Positions 52,051-61,700 of a DNA stretch of 64,000 bases are shown piece by piece. The number at the start of each line of letters is the position of its first letter. The first letter of the stretch is position 1. Source of the DNA: Candidatus Tokpelaia sp. JSC188 (GTDB taxonomy: Bacteria > Pseudomonadota > Alphaproteobacteria > Rhizobiales > Rhizobiaceae); contig QENB01000001.1 of NCBI GenBank assembly GCA_003331065.1, positions 124,001-188,000 of the forward strand. The letters run 5' to 3'. Both the position numbers and the translations under genes were made by a program. Under the pieces are notes generated by a model that had not been told where the DNA came from, did no database searches, and saw only the letters and a program-made list of their open reading frames with translations.

Positions 52051-52824
52051 ATGTGTGAAGGCGGTAATATACAATTTTTTTGCCATAATGGGTTTCGTTT
52101 AGCTTTTCAGGAAAGCGGTCAAGGAGATCCGGTATTGCTTATTCATGGTTTTGCCTCTTCTATTTTTATGAACTGGATTGCTTCTGATTGGTTTAAAATT
52201 CTTGTTGATGCAGGATATAAAGTTATTGCCATTGATAATCGTGGTCATGGCCATTCAACCAAAAGTTATGACCCACGCGCATACACATTAGAGCTTATGG
52301 CAAGTGATGCGATAGCACTTCTTCGTTATCTGGGGATAAAGAAAGCGCATATTATGGGTTATTCAATGGGAGCAAAGATTGCTGCCGTCATGGCTTTACA
52401 TATGCCAACAATGGTTCATTCCGCAGTTTTTGGTGGTTTAGGCATTGGCATGCTAACAGAGGTAGGTGATAGGAAAGTTATAGCTGAAGCGCTTTTAGCA
52501 GAAGATCCAATAACCATTATAAACCCGCTTGGTTTGCTGTTCCGTAAATTTGCTGATAACACGAAAAGTGATCGCAAGGCGCTAGCTGCTTGTATCATGG
52601 TTTCCAAAAAAGAGCTAAAAATTGATGAGATGCACGGCATAATGCAACCTGTACTCGTAGCTGTTGGTGAAAAAGACACAATTGCCGGGGAAGCGCAGCC
52701 ATTAGCTGCTTTATTAGAACACGGAGAAGTGTTGGTAATTCCAAATCGTAATCATGTGTTAGCAGTTGGCGACAGAATCTATAAAAAAGGTGTTTTAGAG
52801 TTTTTTAGACGCTATTCGATGTAG
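52051..52824 (+). CDS. Alpha/beta-hydrolase fold protein
   Basis: This 257-residue protein has the alpha/beta-hydrolase fold. The oxyanion region is LLIHGFASS, the conserved DNRGHGHSTK follows, the nucleophile elbow is GYSMGAKI with Ser105, and the catalytic histidine lies in IPNRNHVLAV. GGAG stands before the ATG. The substrate cannot be told; family members include esterases and lactonases. In rhizobia a gene of this kind lies just upstream of cysE, as here. Confidence 0.85.
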   Translation: MCEGGNIQFFCHNGFRLAFQESGQGDPVLLIHGFASSIFMNWIASDWFKILVDAGYKVIAIDNRGHGHSTKSYDPRAYTLELMASDAIALLRYLGIKKAHIMGYSMGAKIAAVMALHMPTMVHSAVFGGLGIGMLTEVGDRKVIAEALLAEDPITIINPLGLLFRKFADNTKSDRKALAACIMVSKKELKIDEMHGIMQPVLVAVGEKDTIAGEAQPLAALLEHGEVLVIPNRNHVLAVGDRIYKKGVLEFFRRYSM

Positions 52825-52903
52825 GTTCATATATAAATGGAATGTTAATCTGTACGGTAAAGCTACCTAGACAAAATATCGAGGGATAAAGAAAGGGAGT
52901 GTG

Positions 52904-53728
52904 ATGACAGCTTTAACATCCAGAAGAAAAGAATGTTCAGAGGTGAACCCTATCTGGAAAAAAATCAGAAAGGAAGCAGAAGAAGCTGTTCAGGTTGATC
53001 GTACGATGGCTAGTTTTTTGCAGTTTACCATCCTAGATCAGGATAGCTTGGAGGAAGCGGTAATAAATCGTCTTGTGGAGCGCCTATTTTATTATGAAAT
53101 CGATAGAGATGTGTTAAGGCATACTTTTATAAAAACTGCCTCCAAGATCAAAAACTGGTCTGCAATCTTGCAGGCAGATATCAACGCTGTTTTTGACCGT
53201 GATCCTGCTTCCTGCCGTCTAATGGATTCTCTTTTGTATTTCAAAGGATTTCATGCAATTCAAATGCATCGCATTGCTCATGCTTTCTGGTGTTCGGGGC
53301 GTGTGGATTTTGCCTACTATTTGCAAAGTCTTTCATCTAGTATTTTCCAGACAGATATACATCCTGCAGCCCAAGTTGGTTCTGGAACTTTTCTCGATCA
53401 TGCAACTGGTCTTGTTATTGGAGAGACAGCTGTTGTTGACGATAATGTATCAATTTTGCATAATGTAACTCTTGGTGGTACAGGTAAATCTAGCGGAGAT
53501 CGTCATCCAAAAGTTGGTGCAGGTGTATTAATTGGTGCAGGTGCCAAAATTCTTGGTAACATTGAGATTGGATGTTGCTCCAAGATAGCTGCTGGATCAG
53601 TTGTATTGTCTAATGTTCCTTCCAATGTAACTGTGGCAGGTATTCCTGCCCGTATCATTGGTGAAGCAGGTTCTAAAGAGCCTGCTCGTAGTATGGATCA
53701 GATATTTGTATATGGCGATGGAATTTAG
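52904..53728 (+). CDS. cysE: Serine O-acetyltransferase CysE
   Basis: CysE makes O-acetylserine, the precursor of cysteine. The N-terminal helical domain (about 15-140) is followed by the left-handed beta-helix of hexapeptide repeats, including DHATGLVIGETAVV, NVTLGGTG and GVLIGAGAKILGNIEIG. The active-site Asp-His pair lies in that first segment. The ATG is chosen with GGGAG four bases upstream; a GTG directly before it is possible. The length of 274 residues is normal. Confidence 0.95.
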   Translation: MTALTSRRKECSEVNPIWKKIRKEAEEAVQVDRTMASFLQFTILDQDSLEEAVINRLVERLFYYEIDRDVLRHTFIKTASKIKNWSAILQADINAVFDRDPASCRLMDSLLYFKGFHAIQMHRIAHAFWCSGRVDFAYYLQSLSSSIFQTDIHPAAQVGSGTFLDHATGLVIGETAVVDDNVSILHNVTLGGTGKSSGDRHPKVGAGVLIGAGAKILGNIEIGCCSKIAAGSVVLSNVPSNVTVAGIPARIIGEAGSKEPARSMDQIFVYGDGI

Positions 53729-53763
53729 TGAGGGTGTGTCTTTACAATGTAAAACTTTTCCCT

Positions 53764-53785
53764 ACTCACCTTTCTTGAGGTGGGT
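53764..53785 (+). terminator. Hairpin downstream of cysE
   Basis: ACTCACCT (53764-53771) pairs with AGGTGGGT (53778-53785) with one G-T pair and a six-base loop, 36 bases after the cysE stop. The T-rich tract follows only after several other bases, so termination strength is doubtful. Confidence 0.45.
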
Positions 53786-54008
53786 TAAGTGTTTTAGTTT
53801 TTTATTATGGTTATTACTACGCTAGTAGCGTTATCATATATCATATTTTTGAGCAAGATACTTCGTCGAGTATCAGTGGTGTTCTGTATCAAGGTCAAGG
53901 TCTAGGCTTGTAGTTGTATTTATGGCAATATTTTAGATACTTTATTGGTGCTTTGAACTGACAGTTGTGTTGTTTTAGGGAAACTTGCTTTAAGGGGAGG
54001 CATTGAAG

Positions 54009-54215
54009 GTGAATCTCAAAGAAATTAAGAAATTGGACGCTTATTTTAAGCGCACCTTCCAGAATCCGTCTCTTGTGGTAAAGACTCGCCCCCGCGAGGA
54101 TGATTCATGTGAGCTTTATTTCGGTAGCGAATTTCTTGGAGTAGTTTACCGAGATGAAGATGAAGGGGAGCTTTCTTACCATTTTTCAATGGCAATTCTT
54201 GAAGTTGATCTCTAA
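54009..54215 (+). CDS. DUF3126 family small protein
   Basis: This small acidic protein of 68 residues matches DUF3126, a family of unknown function in Rhizobiales. Hallmarks are the start LKEIKKLDAYFK, VVKTRPREDDSCELYFG and the end LSYHFSMAILEVDL. A GTG start is chosen since GGGGAGG lies eight bases upstream; a TTG two codons earlier is the alternative. In relatives this gene also follows cysE. No function can be given. Confidence 0.85.
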   Translation: MNLKEIKKLDAYFKRTFQNPSLVVKTRPREDDSCELYFGSEFLGVVYRDEDEGELSYHFSMAILEVDL

Positions 54216-54301
54216 GATCAGTTGATGGCTGAAAGGCGTTTTCTATAAAATTATCGTGTTTACATAGGTATCTTCTTTGCTTTCCGACGAGAATGAGGCA
54301 C

Positions 54302-54319
54302 AAAAAATCATGATTTTTT
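54302..54319. terminator. AT-rich palindrome between convergent genes
   Basis: An exact 18-base palindrome, AAAAAATCA/TGATTTTTT, lies between the DUF3126 gene and map, which converge. It could act as a weak terminator in both directions. The folding loop would be only the central bases. Confidence 0.4.
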
Positions 54320-54343
54320 AATCATTGCTTTGGATTAGATTTT

Positions 54344-55165
54344 TCAAGTCCTATAGAAAAAAATACCCTTTGGAGAAAGAGTAAAAATTTCATAGCCCGT
54401 TTCCGTAACTCTTATAGTGTGTTCGTATTGTGCACTGAGCGAACGATCACGCGTAACGGCTGTCCAGCCATCCTTTAGAATCTTTACGCTTGGTTTTCCA
54501 AGATTGATCATGGGCTCAATAGTAAAAATCATCCCTTTGTGTAACTCAATGCCATCACACGGTTCACCGTAATGTAAGATATTCGGAGCATCATGAAAAA
54601 TCTGTCCAATGCCATGGCCGCAAAAATCCCGTACAACCGAACAGCGCTCTTCTTCTGCATAATTCTGGATTGCAGCACCAATCGCACCTGTGCGCACTCC
54701 AGGTTTAACAACAGAAATACCCCTCATTAAGGATTCATGTGCGACGTCTATTAAGCGTTCAGCAGCTCGCTTGATTTTTCCTATTGGATACATACGACTT
54801 GAATCACCATGCCATCCATCCAGAATATATGTAACGTCGACATTGACGATGTCCCCATTACGCAAGGGTTTATCATCAGGTATGCCATGACAGACTACAT
54901 GATTGATGGAAGTGCAACAAGCATGCATATAACCGCGATAATTAAGATCAGCGGGCAAGGCCCCATGATCTGCACCAAAGGCAAAAATAAAACGATCAAT
55001 TTCATTGGTTGTTACACCTGGCTTAACAATTTCCGCAAGTTCATCAAGAGAACAGGCCACAAGCCTGCAGACTTTACGCATACTTGTAAACGCCACTTCA
55101 TCAAAAATGCGACACTGTCCTGTATATTTTAAAGGTGCTATTCTATAGTCTATGCAAGAAGCCAT
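54344..55165 (-). CDS. map: Methionine aminopeptidase type I
   Basis: Map removes the first methionine from new proteins. The 273-residue protein has the pita-bread metal ligands: Asp in VNVDVTYILDGWHGD, His in CGHGIGQIFHD, Glu in FTIEPMI and Glu in QYEHTIRVT. SINHVVCHGIPDD is the usual substrate-side motif. The ATG overlaps the sfsA stop (TGATG), so the two are coupled. No N-terminal SH3-binding zinc extension is present. Confidence 0.96.
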   Translation of the reverse strand: MASCIDYRIAPLKYTGQCRIFDEVAFTSMRKVCRLVACSLDELAEIVKPGVTTNEIDRFIFAFGADHGALPADLNYRGYMHACCTSINHVVCHGIPDDKPLRNGDIVNVDVTYILDGWHGDSSRMYPIGKIKRAAERLIDVAHESLMRGISVVKPGVRTGAIGAAIQNYAEEERCSVVRDFCGHGIGQIFHDAPNILHYGEPCDGIELHKGMIFTIEPMINLGKPSVKILKDGWTAVTRDRSLSAQYEHTIRVTETGYEIFTLSPKGIFFYRT

Positions 55166-55875
55166 CAAATATCCACTATTGGTACAGGTTTTTCAGCTAC
55201 AATACTATTTGTGCTGATTTTACATCGGATAGCATAAATCTCGACACCGCTTTTATGCGCACGCACAAACTGCTGTCCGTAACATGGATCAAGATCATTA
55301 CATATTGCAAGCCGGTCACAATCATTACGCTGAATAATAAACAGCGCGATGCCGCGATGCCCTTCTTGGACAACTTGCCTGAGCGCAGAGAGATGTTTTG
55401 CTCCTCGTACGGTAACCGTATCAGGAAATTCAGCTAAGCCAAAAGTGCGCATATAATGCACGTTCTTAATTTCAATAAATGTATCTCTGTGATTCCTACC
55501 ACGCAGAAGCAGATCTATACGTGAATTCTTTTGGTAACGTTGCTCGTGTAAAATAATATCATAATCATCATCGCGAATGGCTGGAAGGAGGCCAATACGA
55601 ATTGCTTCTTCACCGATCTTGTTTGGAAAATTGGTATTGATGCCAACAAGGGTATTCTGTGCCTCTACTATTTCCAGTCGATGACGATATTTCCTTGTCG
55701 GGGAACTTGATTCTGAAAGCCATACTCGCATACCCGGTTCTGAAAGACCCAACATGGAACCAGTATTTGGAACAGACGCCGTAATCTCAGTACCATTATC
55801 GAGGATAATATCTGCAAGAAAACGTTTATAACGGCGAATAAGCATGCCGCCTACAAGAGGAGTATTAAAAAACAT
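55165..55875 (-). CDS. sfsA: SfsA sugar fermentation stimulation family protein
   Basis: SfsA-family proteins have an OB-fold plus nuclease-like domain. The E. coli member was named for an effect on maltose genes, but the function is not settled. This 236-residue protein has the typical [10 protein letters not shown] start, [26 protein letters not shown] and the F-P-D-T-V-T-V-R-G motif. The ATG at 55875 is chosen; an upstream TTG is unneeded. It overlaps map by one base at TGATG and precedes it in the operon. Confidence 0.93.
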   Translation of the reverse strand: MFFNTPLVGGMLIRRYKRFLADIILDNGTEITASVPNTGSMLGLSEPGMRVWLSESSSPTRKYRHRLEIVEAQNTLVGINTNFPNKIGEEAIRIGLLPAIRDDDYDIILHEQRYQKNSRIDLLLRGRNHRDTFIEIKNVHYMRTFGLAEFPDTVTVRGAKHLSALRQVVQEGHRGIALFIIQRNDCDRLAICNDLDPCYGQQFVRAHKSGVEIYAIRCKISTNSIVAEKPVPIVDI

Positions 55876-56092
55876 GCTAAAATTGTACGCCAAACTTATT
55901 GAAAAGGCAATTTAAAATTCAGGCACCAGAAGATTTATAGACACATATCTTGAAAGCGACCAGAATTAGACCGGAGTATGATGATAATCCCCAGCAATTT
56001 TGACAAAAAATCATTGTTGTCAAAGTAGTTCATATTTAAATATATGTAAATAGATCGTTCGTATTAACGATAATAATAGGGGATTTTATTTT

Positions 56093-56893
56093 ATGGTAAG
56101 AAGTGGTAAAAATCAGACTTTGACAGAGGATGCTCCTACAATTGTTTTAATCAAACCACAGTTACCGGAAAATATTGGTATGGTTGCCCGTGCTATGGCA
56201 AATTTCGGCTTAACAAAGTTACGTTTAGTTCGCCCCCGTGAGAAATTTCCTTGTAAACAAGCTTATGCTGTCGCGAAAAAAGCTGATCATCTTATTGATA
56301 ATGCTGTTGTATTTAATGATATGCGTGATGCCATAGCTGATATTAATTATGTATTAGCAACAACAGCGCGAGCAAGGGATGGGTTTAAGCCTGTAGCGAG
56401 TGCGGTTGAATCAGCGCGTGCATTACGATTACGTGAACAATCTGGGGAAAGGACAGCTATTCTTTTCGGATGTGAACGCTTTGGTCTTTCTAATGAAGAA
56501 ATTAGCTTGGCTGATGAAATTGTGACATTTCCGGTTAGCCCAACATTTTCTTCTCTTAATATTGCGCAGGCTGTCCTTTTAATGTCCTATGAATGGATGA
56601 AATCTAGTTTGATCAAGGATACAGAAACTGTTTTCCGTGCTCCGAGGATATTGCAAGCTGGAAAAGAGACCCTCCATGGGTTCTTTGCTCAACTTGAAGA
56701 AATGCTTGATGTTCGTGGTTATTTTCGTCCACAGGAACGCAAAGAGGTCATGATTAGTAATCTTCGTTCAATATTAACTCGGGCTGGTTTTAGTGATAAT
56801 GAGGTTAAGCTTTTGCGTGGAATTATATCATCCCTTGATCGTTTTTCTCCTCAAAAACCGCGCGGTTCTGGTGCACACAGGATTGTGTCATGA
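56093..56893 (+). CDS. SpoU-family RNA methyltransferase, TrmJ-like
   Basis: This 266-residue protein has the SPOUT fold of TrmJ, which 2'-O-methylates tRNA position 32 in E. coli. The motifs are LIKPQLPENIGMVARAMANF (motif 1), AILFGCERFGLSNEE (motif 2) and FPVSPTFSSLNIAQAVLL (motif 3 with the knot). The C-terminal extension of about 80 residues is as in TrmJ. The target here is inferred. murI follows after 35 bp and rpsD beyond it, an order conserved in relatives. Confidence 0.88.
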   Translation: MVRSGKNQTLTEDAPTIVLIKPQLPENIGMVARAMANFGLTKLRLVRPREKFPCKQAYAVAKKADHLIDNAVVFNDMRDAIADINYVLATTARARDGFKPVASAVESARALRLREQSGERTAILFGCERFGLSNEEISLADEIVTFPVSPTFSSLNIAQAVLLMSYEWMKSSLIKDTETVFRAPRILQAGKETLHGFFAQLEEMLDVRGYFRPQERKEVMISNLRSILTRAGFSDNEVKLLRGIISSLDRFSPQKPRGSGAHRIVS

Positions 56894-56928
56894 GATACTG
56901 AGTTAAAAGTAGTATTTAGCGTAAAATC

Positions 56929-57729
56929 ATGAAAGATCATTCCCAAGCTATTCTTTTTTTTGATAGCGGCATCGGTGGCCTTGGTATATTGCGTGAAGCA
57001 AGGATTCTTATGCCAAAACACCCTTTTATCTATGTGATAGATAATGAGGGGTTCCCATATGGTCCTTGGAAAGAAGACAAATTACGTATACGGTTGCTTA
57101 CCCTTTTTTATCATATTTTAAAAAAATATGAACCACTTTTATGCGTTATCGCTTGTAATACAGCTTCGATATTAGCACTTGATGATTTGCGGGCTGCTTT
57201 TCCTGATTATCCTTTCATTGGTACGGTACCTGCCATAAAAGTGGCTGCCAAACACACACGTAGTGGTTTAATTTCAGTGTTAGCAACTCCAGTAACAATC
57301 CGTCATGCTTACACAAAAAATCTGATTGTCTCTTTTGCCAGCCAGTGTTTTGTACAATTGGTTGCCAGTGAAAAACTAGCAGGTTATGCTGAGGATTACT
57401 TGCGTGGCAAGAGGGTTGATCTGGATGTTATTAGGTCAGAATTATTACCTTGTTTTGTTGAAGAAAATGGAAAATATACTGATATTGTTGTCCTTGCCTG
57501 TACGCATTACCCGTTTTTAACTAATATTTTTCGTAAATTTGCTCTTTGGCCTGTTGACTGGCTCGATCCAGCAGAAGCTATTGCACGCCGCGCTCGATCT
57601 TTACTTCCGACTTGCAGAAATAAGATTGAAACAAAAGAGGATTTAGCTTATTTTACAGCATCTCAGATAGATTTTGCAATAAAGCGTCTACTTCATGATT
57701 ATGGTTTTAAATATGCTGGGCTGGTGTAA
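56929..57729 (+). CDS. murI: Glutamate racemase MurI
   Basis: MurI makes D-glutamate for peptidoglycan. The opening FFDSGIGGLGIL is typical, and the two catalytic cysteines are Cys76 in VIACNTAS and Cys191 in VLACTHYPF. The 266-residue length fits. It lies between the TrmJ-like gene and rpsD. Confidence 0.95.
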   Translation: MKDHSQAILFFDSGIGGLGILREARILMPKHPFIYVIDNEGFPYGPWKEDKLRIRLLTLFYHILKKYEPLLCVIACNTASILALDDLRAAFPDYPFIGTVPAIKVAAKHTRSGLISVLATPVTIRHAYTKNLIVSFASQCFVQLVASEKLAGYAEDYLRGKRVDLDVIRSELLPCFVEENGKYTDIVVLACTHYPFLTNIFRKFALWPVDWLDPAEAIARRARSLLPTCRNKIETKEDLAYFTASQIDFAIKRLLHDYGFKYAGLV

Positions 57730-57927
57730 TTTTCTTGACTTTAAGGTGTTTAAATGCTTAGAGGACCTGGTTATAGTATTGTCAGACGCGTCCTATGGAT
57801 GTTTTTGCTTTGTGAGATCTTGCAACACGTAGGTCCTATTAGTCTTTTGGAAAAAAAGCGGAGGAGGGCGCGTTTCCTAAAAATAAGCTAAATTTTTAGC
57901 TTTGATTTTGATATAAAGGGAAATGCG

Positions 57928-58545
57928 ATGAGCAAGCGCGAGTCCGCGAAGTATAAGATTGATCGCCGTATGGGTGAGAATATTTGGGGGCGTCCTAAAT
58001 CTCCTGTTAATCGCCGCGAATACGGCCCAGGTCAACATGGGCAACGGCGAAGGAGTAAATTGTCTGATTTTGGAGTGCAGTTACGTGCAAAGCAAAAATT
58101 AAAAGGTTTTTATGGTGATATTTCAGAAAAACAGTTCCGTAAGACATATGCAGAAGCTGCTCGTCGTCGTGGTGACACGGGTAAAAACTTGATTGCTCTG
58201 CTTGAGAGCCGTCTTGATTCTATTGTTTATCGTGCAAAATTTGTCCCAACAATCTTTTCTGCACGTCAATTTGTCAATCATGGTCATGTCAGTGTGAATG
58301 GTCGTCGTACTAATATTCAGTCCTATCGCTGCAAGCCGGGTGATGTGATTGAGGTGCGTGAAAAATCAAAACAACTCACTATTGTTCTTGAAGCGACCAT
58401 TTCGTCAGAACGTGATGTTCCAGATTATGTTACAGCAGATCATAACAAGATGAAAGCAACTTATATACGGGTTCCTGAACTTTCTGATGTGCCGTATGCT
58501 GTACAAATGGAACCGCATCTGGTTGTCGAATTCTATTCACGTTGA
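57928..58545 (+). CDS. rpsD: 30S ribosomal protein S4
   Basis: S4 starts assembly of the small ribosomal subunit by binding 16S rRNA. The 205-residue protein opens [20 protein letters not shown] and has the [15 protein letters not shown] region and the S4 RNA-binding domain (about 95-160: [26 protein letters not shown]). AAGGGAAA precedes the ATG. The zinc cysteines of some S4 proteins are absent, as in other alphaproteobacteria. A strong terminator follows. Confidence 0.97.
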   Translation: MSKRESAKYKIDRRMGENIWGRPKSPVNRREYGPGQHGQRRRSKLSDFGVQLRAKQKLKGFYGDISEKQFRKTYAEAARRRGDTGKNLIALLESRLDSIVYRAKFVPTIFSARQFVNHGHVSVNGRRTNIQSYRCKPGDVIEVREKSKQLTIVLEATISSERDVPDYVTADHNKMKATYIRVPELSDVPYAVQMEPHLVVEFYSR

Positions 58546-58569
58546 GTTTTTCTTGCAGTTCTTAACATT

Positions 58570-58600
58570 CAAGAGGGTTTTAAGACTCTCTTGTTTTTTT
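58570..58600 (+). terminator. Rho-independent terminator after rpsD
   Basis: CAAGAGGGT (58570-58578) pairs with ACTCTCTTG (58585-58593) with one G-T pair and a six-base loop, followed at once by seven Ts. It lies 25 bases after the rpsD stop. Confidence 0.9.
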
Positions 58601-58760
58601 AATTATGATAGTCAGTGGTATTTTTCCTCAAAGGATAAAAATGAGGAGGGTTAATCATTGCTGTCTTTCGACAAAAAATCTTTTATTCCCTATAACTATA
58701 ACTTAACTTATAGAGGCGGGGCATTCTAGCAGAAAAACATTTTGTAGGGAGTAACCTTAT

Positions 58761-61700
58761 TCACTGAATACGACCGCTGACATGTGCCAGCATAGTATAG
58801 ACCATGCCTGTATCAGATGTCAGATAGTCACGTACCGTATTATTATTACCTTCATTTTTACTTATTTCTCCTAGCAGTCGTTCAAAATCAGCAATGTACT
58901 GACCAACAGCGCGTCGAAATTCTCCATCCAGCGCATACTTATGTTTAATTTTTTCAAAGGTTTCTTGTCCTTCCGCCGTATATAGACTATTAGAGGTGAT
59001 ATTGCGTTGGCCTCGGCGATAACGCTGCCAAAGTTGTGTAATCGCACTGCGATCAATGGCTTGCACAATATCCGCGGACATGGAGTTAAGTGTTTCTGCC
59101 TTTTGAGATTTTATTTCTGCTGTTGAAGAATAGTCAATATCATCTCTTGATGCCCGTGCTAGTAAATCAGAAACCCAACCACGTGATTGAACGGATTTTT
59201 CATCAGATGAAGAAGATCTTAAAACGCCATTCTCTTCTTCTTTCTGTACACCTTGTTTCAGTATTGGGGATAAATTCGCATTTTTGTCTGGTAATTGTGG
59301 GGCATTGTTAAGCAATCGTCTTGATTCTTTAACAATTCCTGATAGATTCTTTAGCGCTTCGATTTGTTCTAAAATAGCCTTACGCATAGCATCAGTATAT
59401 TCTTTGGTCTGCGAGGGAAGTGTAGATATACTATGTTTCAGATCTGCATTAGTACGAACAAGCTCCAAGCGGATCTCTTCTGCAGATTTTCGGATCTCCT
59501 CTGTCGCTCCTTCAAATCTTCCTAATGCTCCGTTAATAAGTTCGGACAAAGATTTCTGAAGATGCGTTGTTGAAGATTTAGTACGTTCTTCTGTATGCTT
59601 TACAACAGATGTGATGATGGTTTCACAATTTTGTATAACGTTGACGATTTCATCGGATTTACTGATAAGTCCATTTGCCAGCATGTTCAAGGTTTCTTGT
59701 CCAAATTCAAGCTTCTCATTCAACTGGCTATTTGAATTATCAAGGACATTTTTCGCTTCTGATAAAAGTCTGGTATGCTCATCAAACTTTTCAGAAAACT
59801 TTGAAATATTTTTAAGAGCATTTTGTGATAGATCATTGAAACGATTCAAACCATCATTCAATCCGGTACTAGAAGATATAAAGTTATCAGATAACTGCCC
59901 TATATTTTTCTTGAATCCAGCAGCTATATTGATAAGCTGCGTATCAACTTCATTGACATTATCACGAAATATGCCCAATGTTTGCTGAATGGAACCGCTT
60001 GATGTATCAAGGCAATTGATAAGCTGACTGACATTGCCTTCAATATCGGATTTCATCAAGTGAACAGCAGTAAAGACATTTTCTGCCCGATTAGAAAAAT
60101 TGCTAATGAAAACATCATTTTCAGAGCGTAAACGTTCTTCTGTTGCTTGTGTTACTTCTTGGAGTTTTTTATCAAATTCATTTGTCAAAACACTAAGCGA
60201 ATCTCCGGTTTTTGTTGCCGCATTTTTTAATTGCTCTGTAAGAGAATGAAGATGTTCTGTCCTATCAACAAGTTGATGCGCAGTATTCTGTGTAATTTCT
60301 GAAATACGACCACCGATGGAAGTAATGCTTGTATCAATCATCGCTTCCATCTGATGCATGTTTTCCATTAGAGAGCAATCAGATAACTTCCTTTCAATAT
60401 CTTTTGCAATTTCTGTAACGGAATTAGTCAGCTGACTACCAGCAAAAGAAATTACCCCTTCAGCTTTTTGAGTTTCTTCATTAAGATCTACAATTACCCC
60501 GGCTACACGATTTTGAATCATATCGAAGCTAGCGCTGATATTATTCTCGATATTCCAAATGCTTCCTTCTAAGGCTGAACCATGTTCAGAAAATCTCTTT
60601 TCAACATCTTCTGCTGCTTTTATAACTGAGTCTGAGAGTTTGTTTCCGACACTTGATATGATTTGTTCCGCTTCTTTGGTTTCCTTTGTTAAAGAAGAGG
60701 TGATATTGAGAAGTCGAGTCTCAATGAGCGAAAAATCAGCATCAAGCAGAGTTCCGATTTCATTAACATTATTTCTGAGAAACTGCGCATGCGCTGTGAG
60801 CTTTTGATCTGCACCACTAATAGTATCAACGAAAGAATCTAGCAAATTTACTGTGATAGAAGAAAGTACTGCTTCCGCCCGCTGAGTTTCATCATTAATT
60901 GTGCTGGATATCCCAGATATCCGTTCACGAAGCGTTTCTGAAAGTGTAACAGCACTGTTTTCCAAGACGCTGCGTACATTATTAACACCAATTTCAATGG
61001 CCTTTTGCATTGTTGTGGTACGTTCATCGATGACTGCTGTCTGTTTAACGAATGAACCTTCTAACATCATGCTATTGTGCTCAACAGTTTCACACAATTT
61101 TAAAGCACTCTTTTCAAAAAACTTACCTTGATTATCTAATTTATCGTTAACTTCTGATAAAGAGGAACCCAGATTTTTCTGTAATTCTACTGCCTGTTCG
61201 GATACAAGCGCGCCATGATTCGCCAACAGATTCTCAATAGATGACTGACTACCAATTAACGAATCTCGAAGCGCGCCAACACGGCTGTCAATAGATTGGA
61301 ATAATGATATCTGATTATTGCCAAAAGCATTTTTGAGTTGGCCTGTCTGTTTTTCAAGATCTTTAAGATAATCGATAAACATGCTCTTCAGAGTTGCACC
61401 ATTAGAATTTACTATGCCCTTAAAAATCATAGTATGTTCATCTAGACTTTCGCTGAAAGAAACATTGTTCTTTGAAAGAACCTCACGAATATATGCAATC
61501 CGTTCTTCAAGCACACCCGCCTGATCAGTCAAGATTTGGCTGAGCGTTTTGCTATTCAAGCTGAGCGTATCGCATAAAGAATTAGCACGGACATCAACAT
61601 TTTTTGATTCTGTTTCAATAACTTGCTGGACATGATTAAAACCTTTCACTACTGCTTGCTCGAAAGCAATAGTTTTCTGATTAAGATTATCAATATGCTC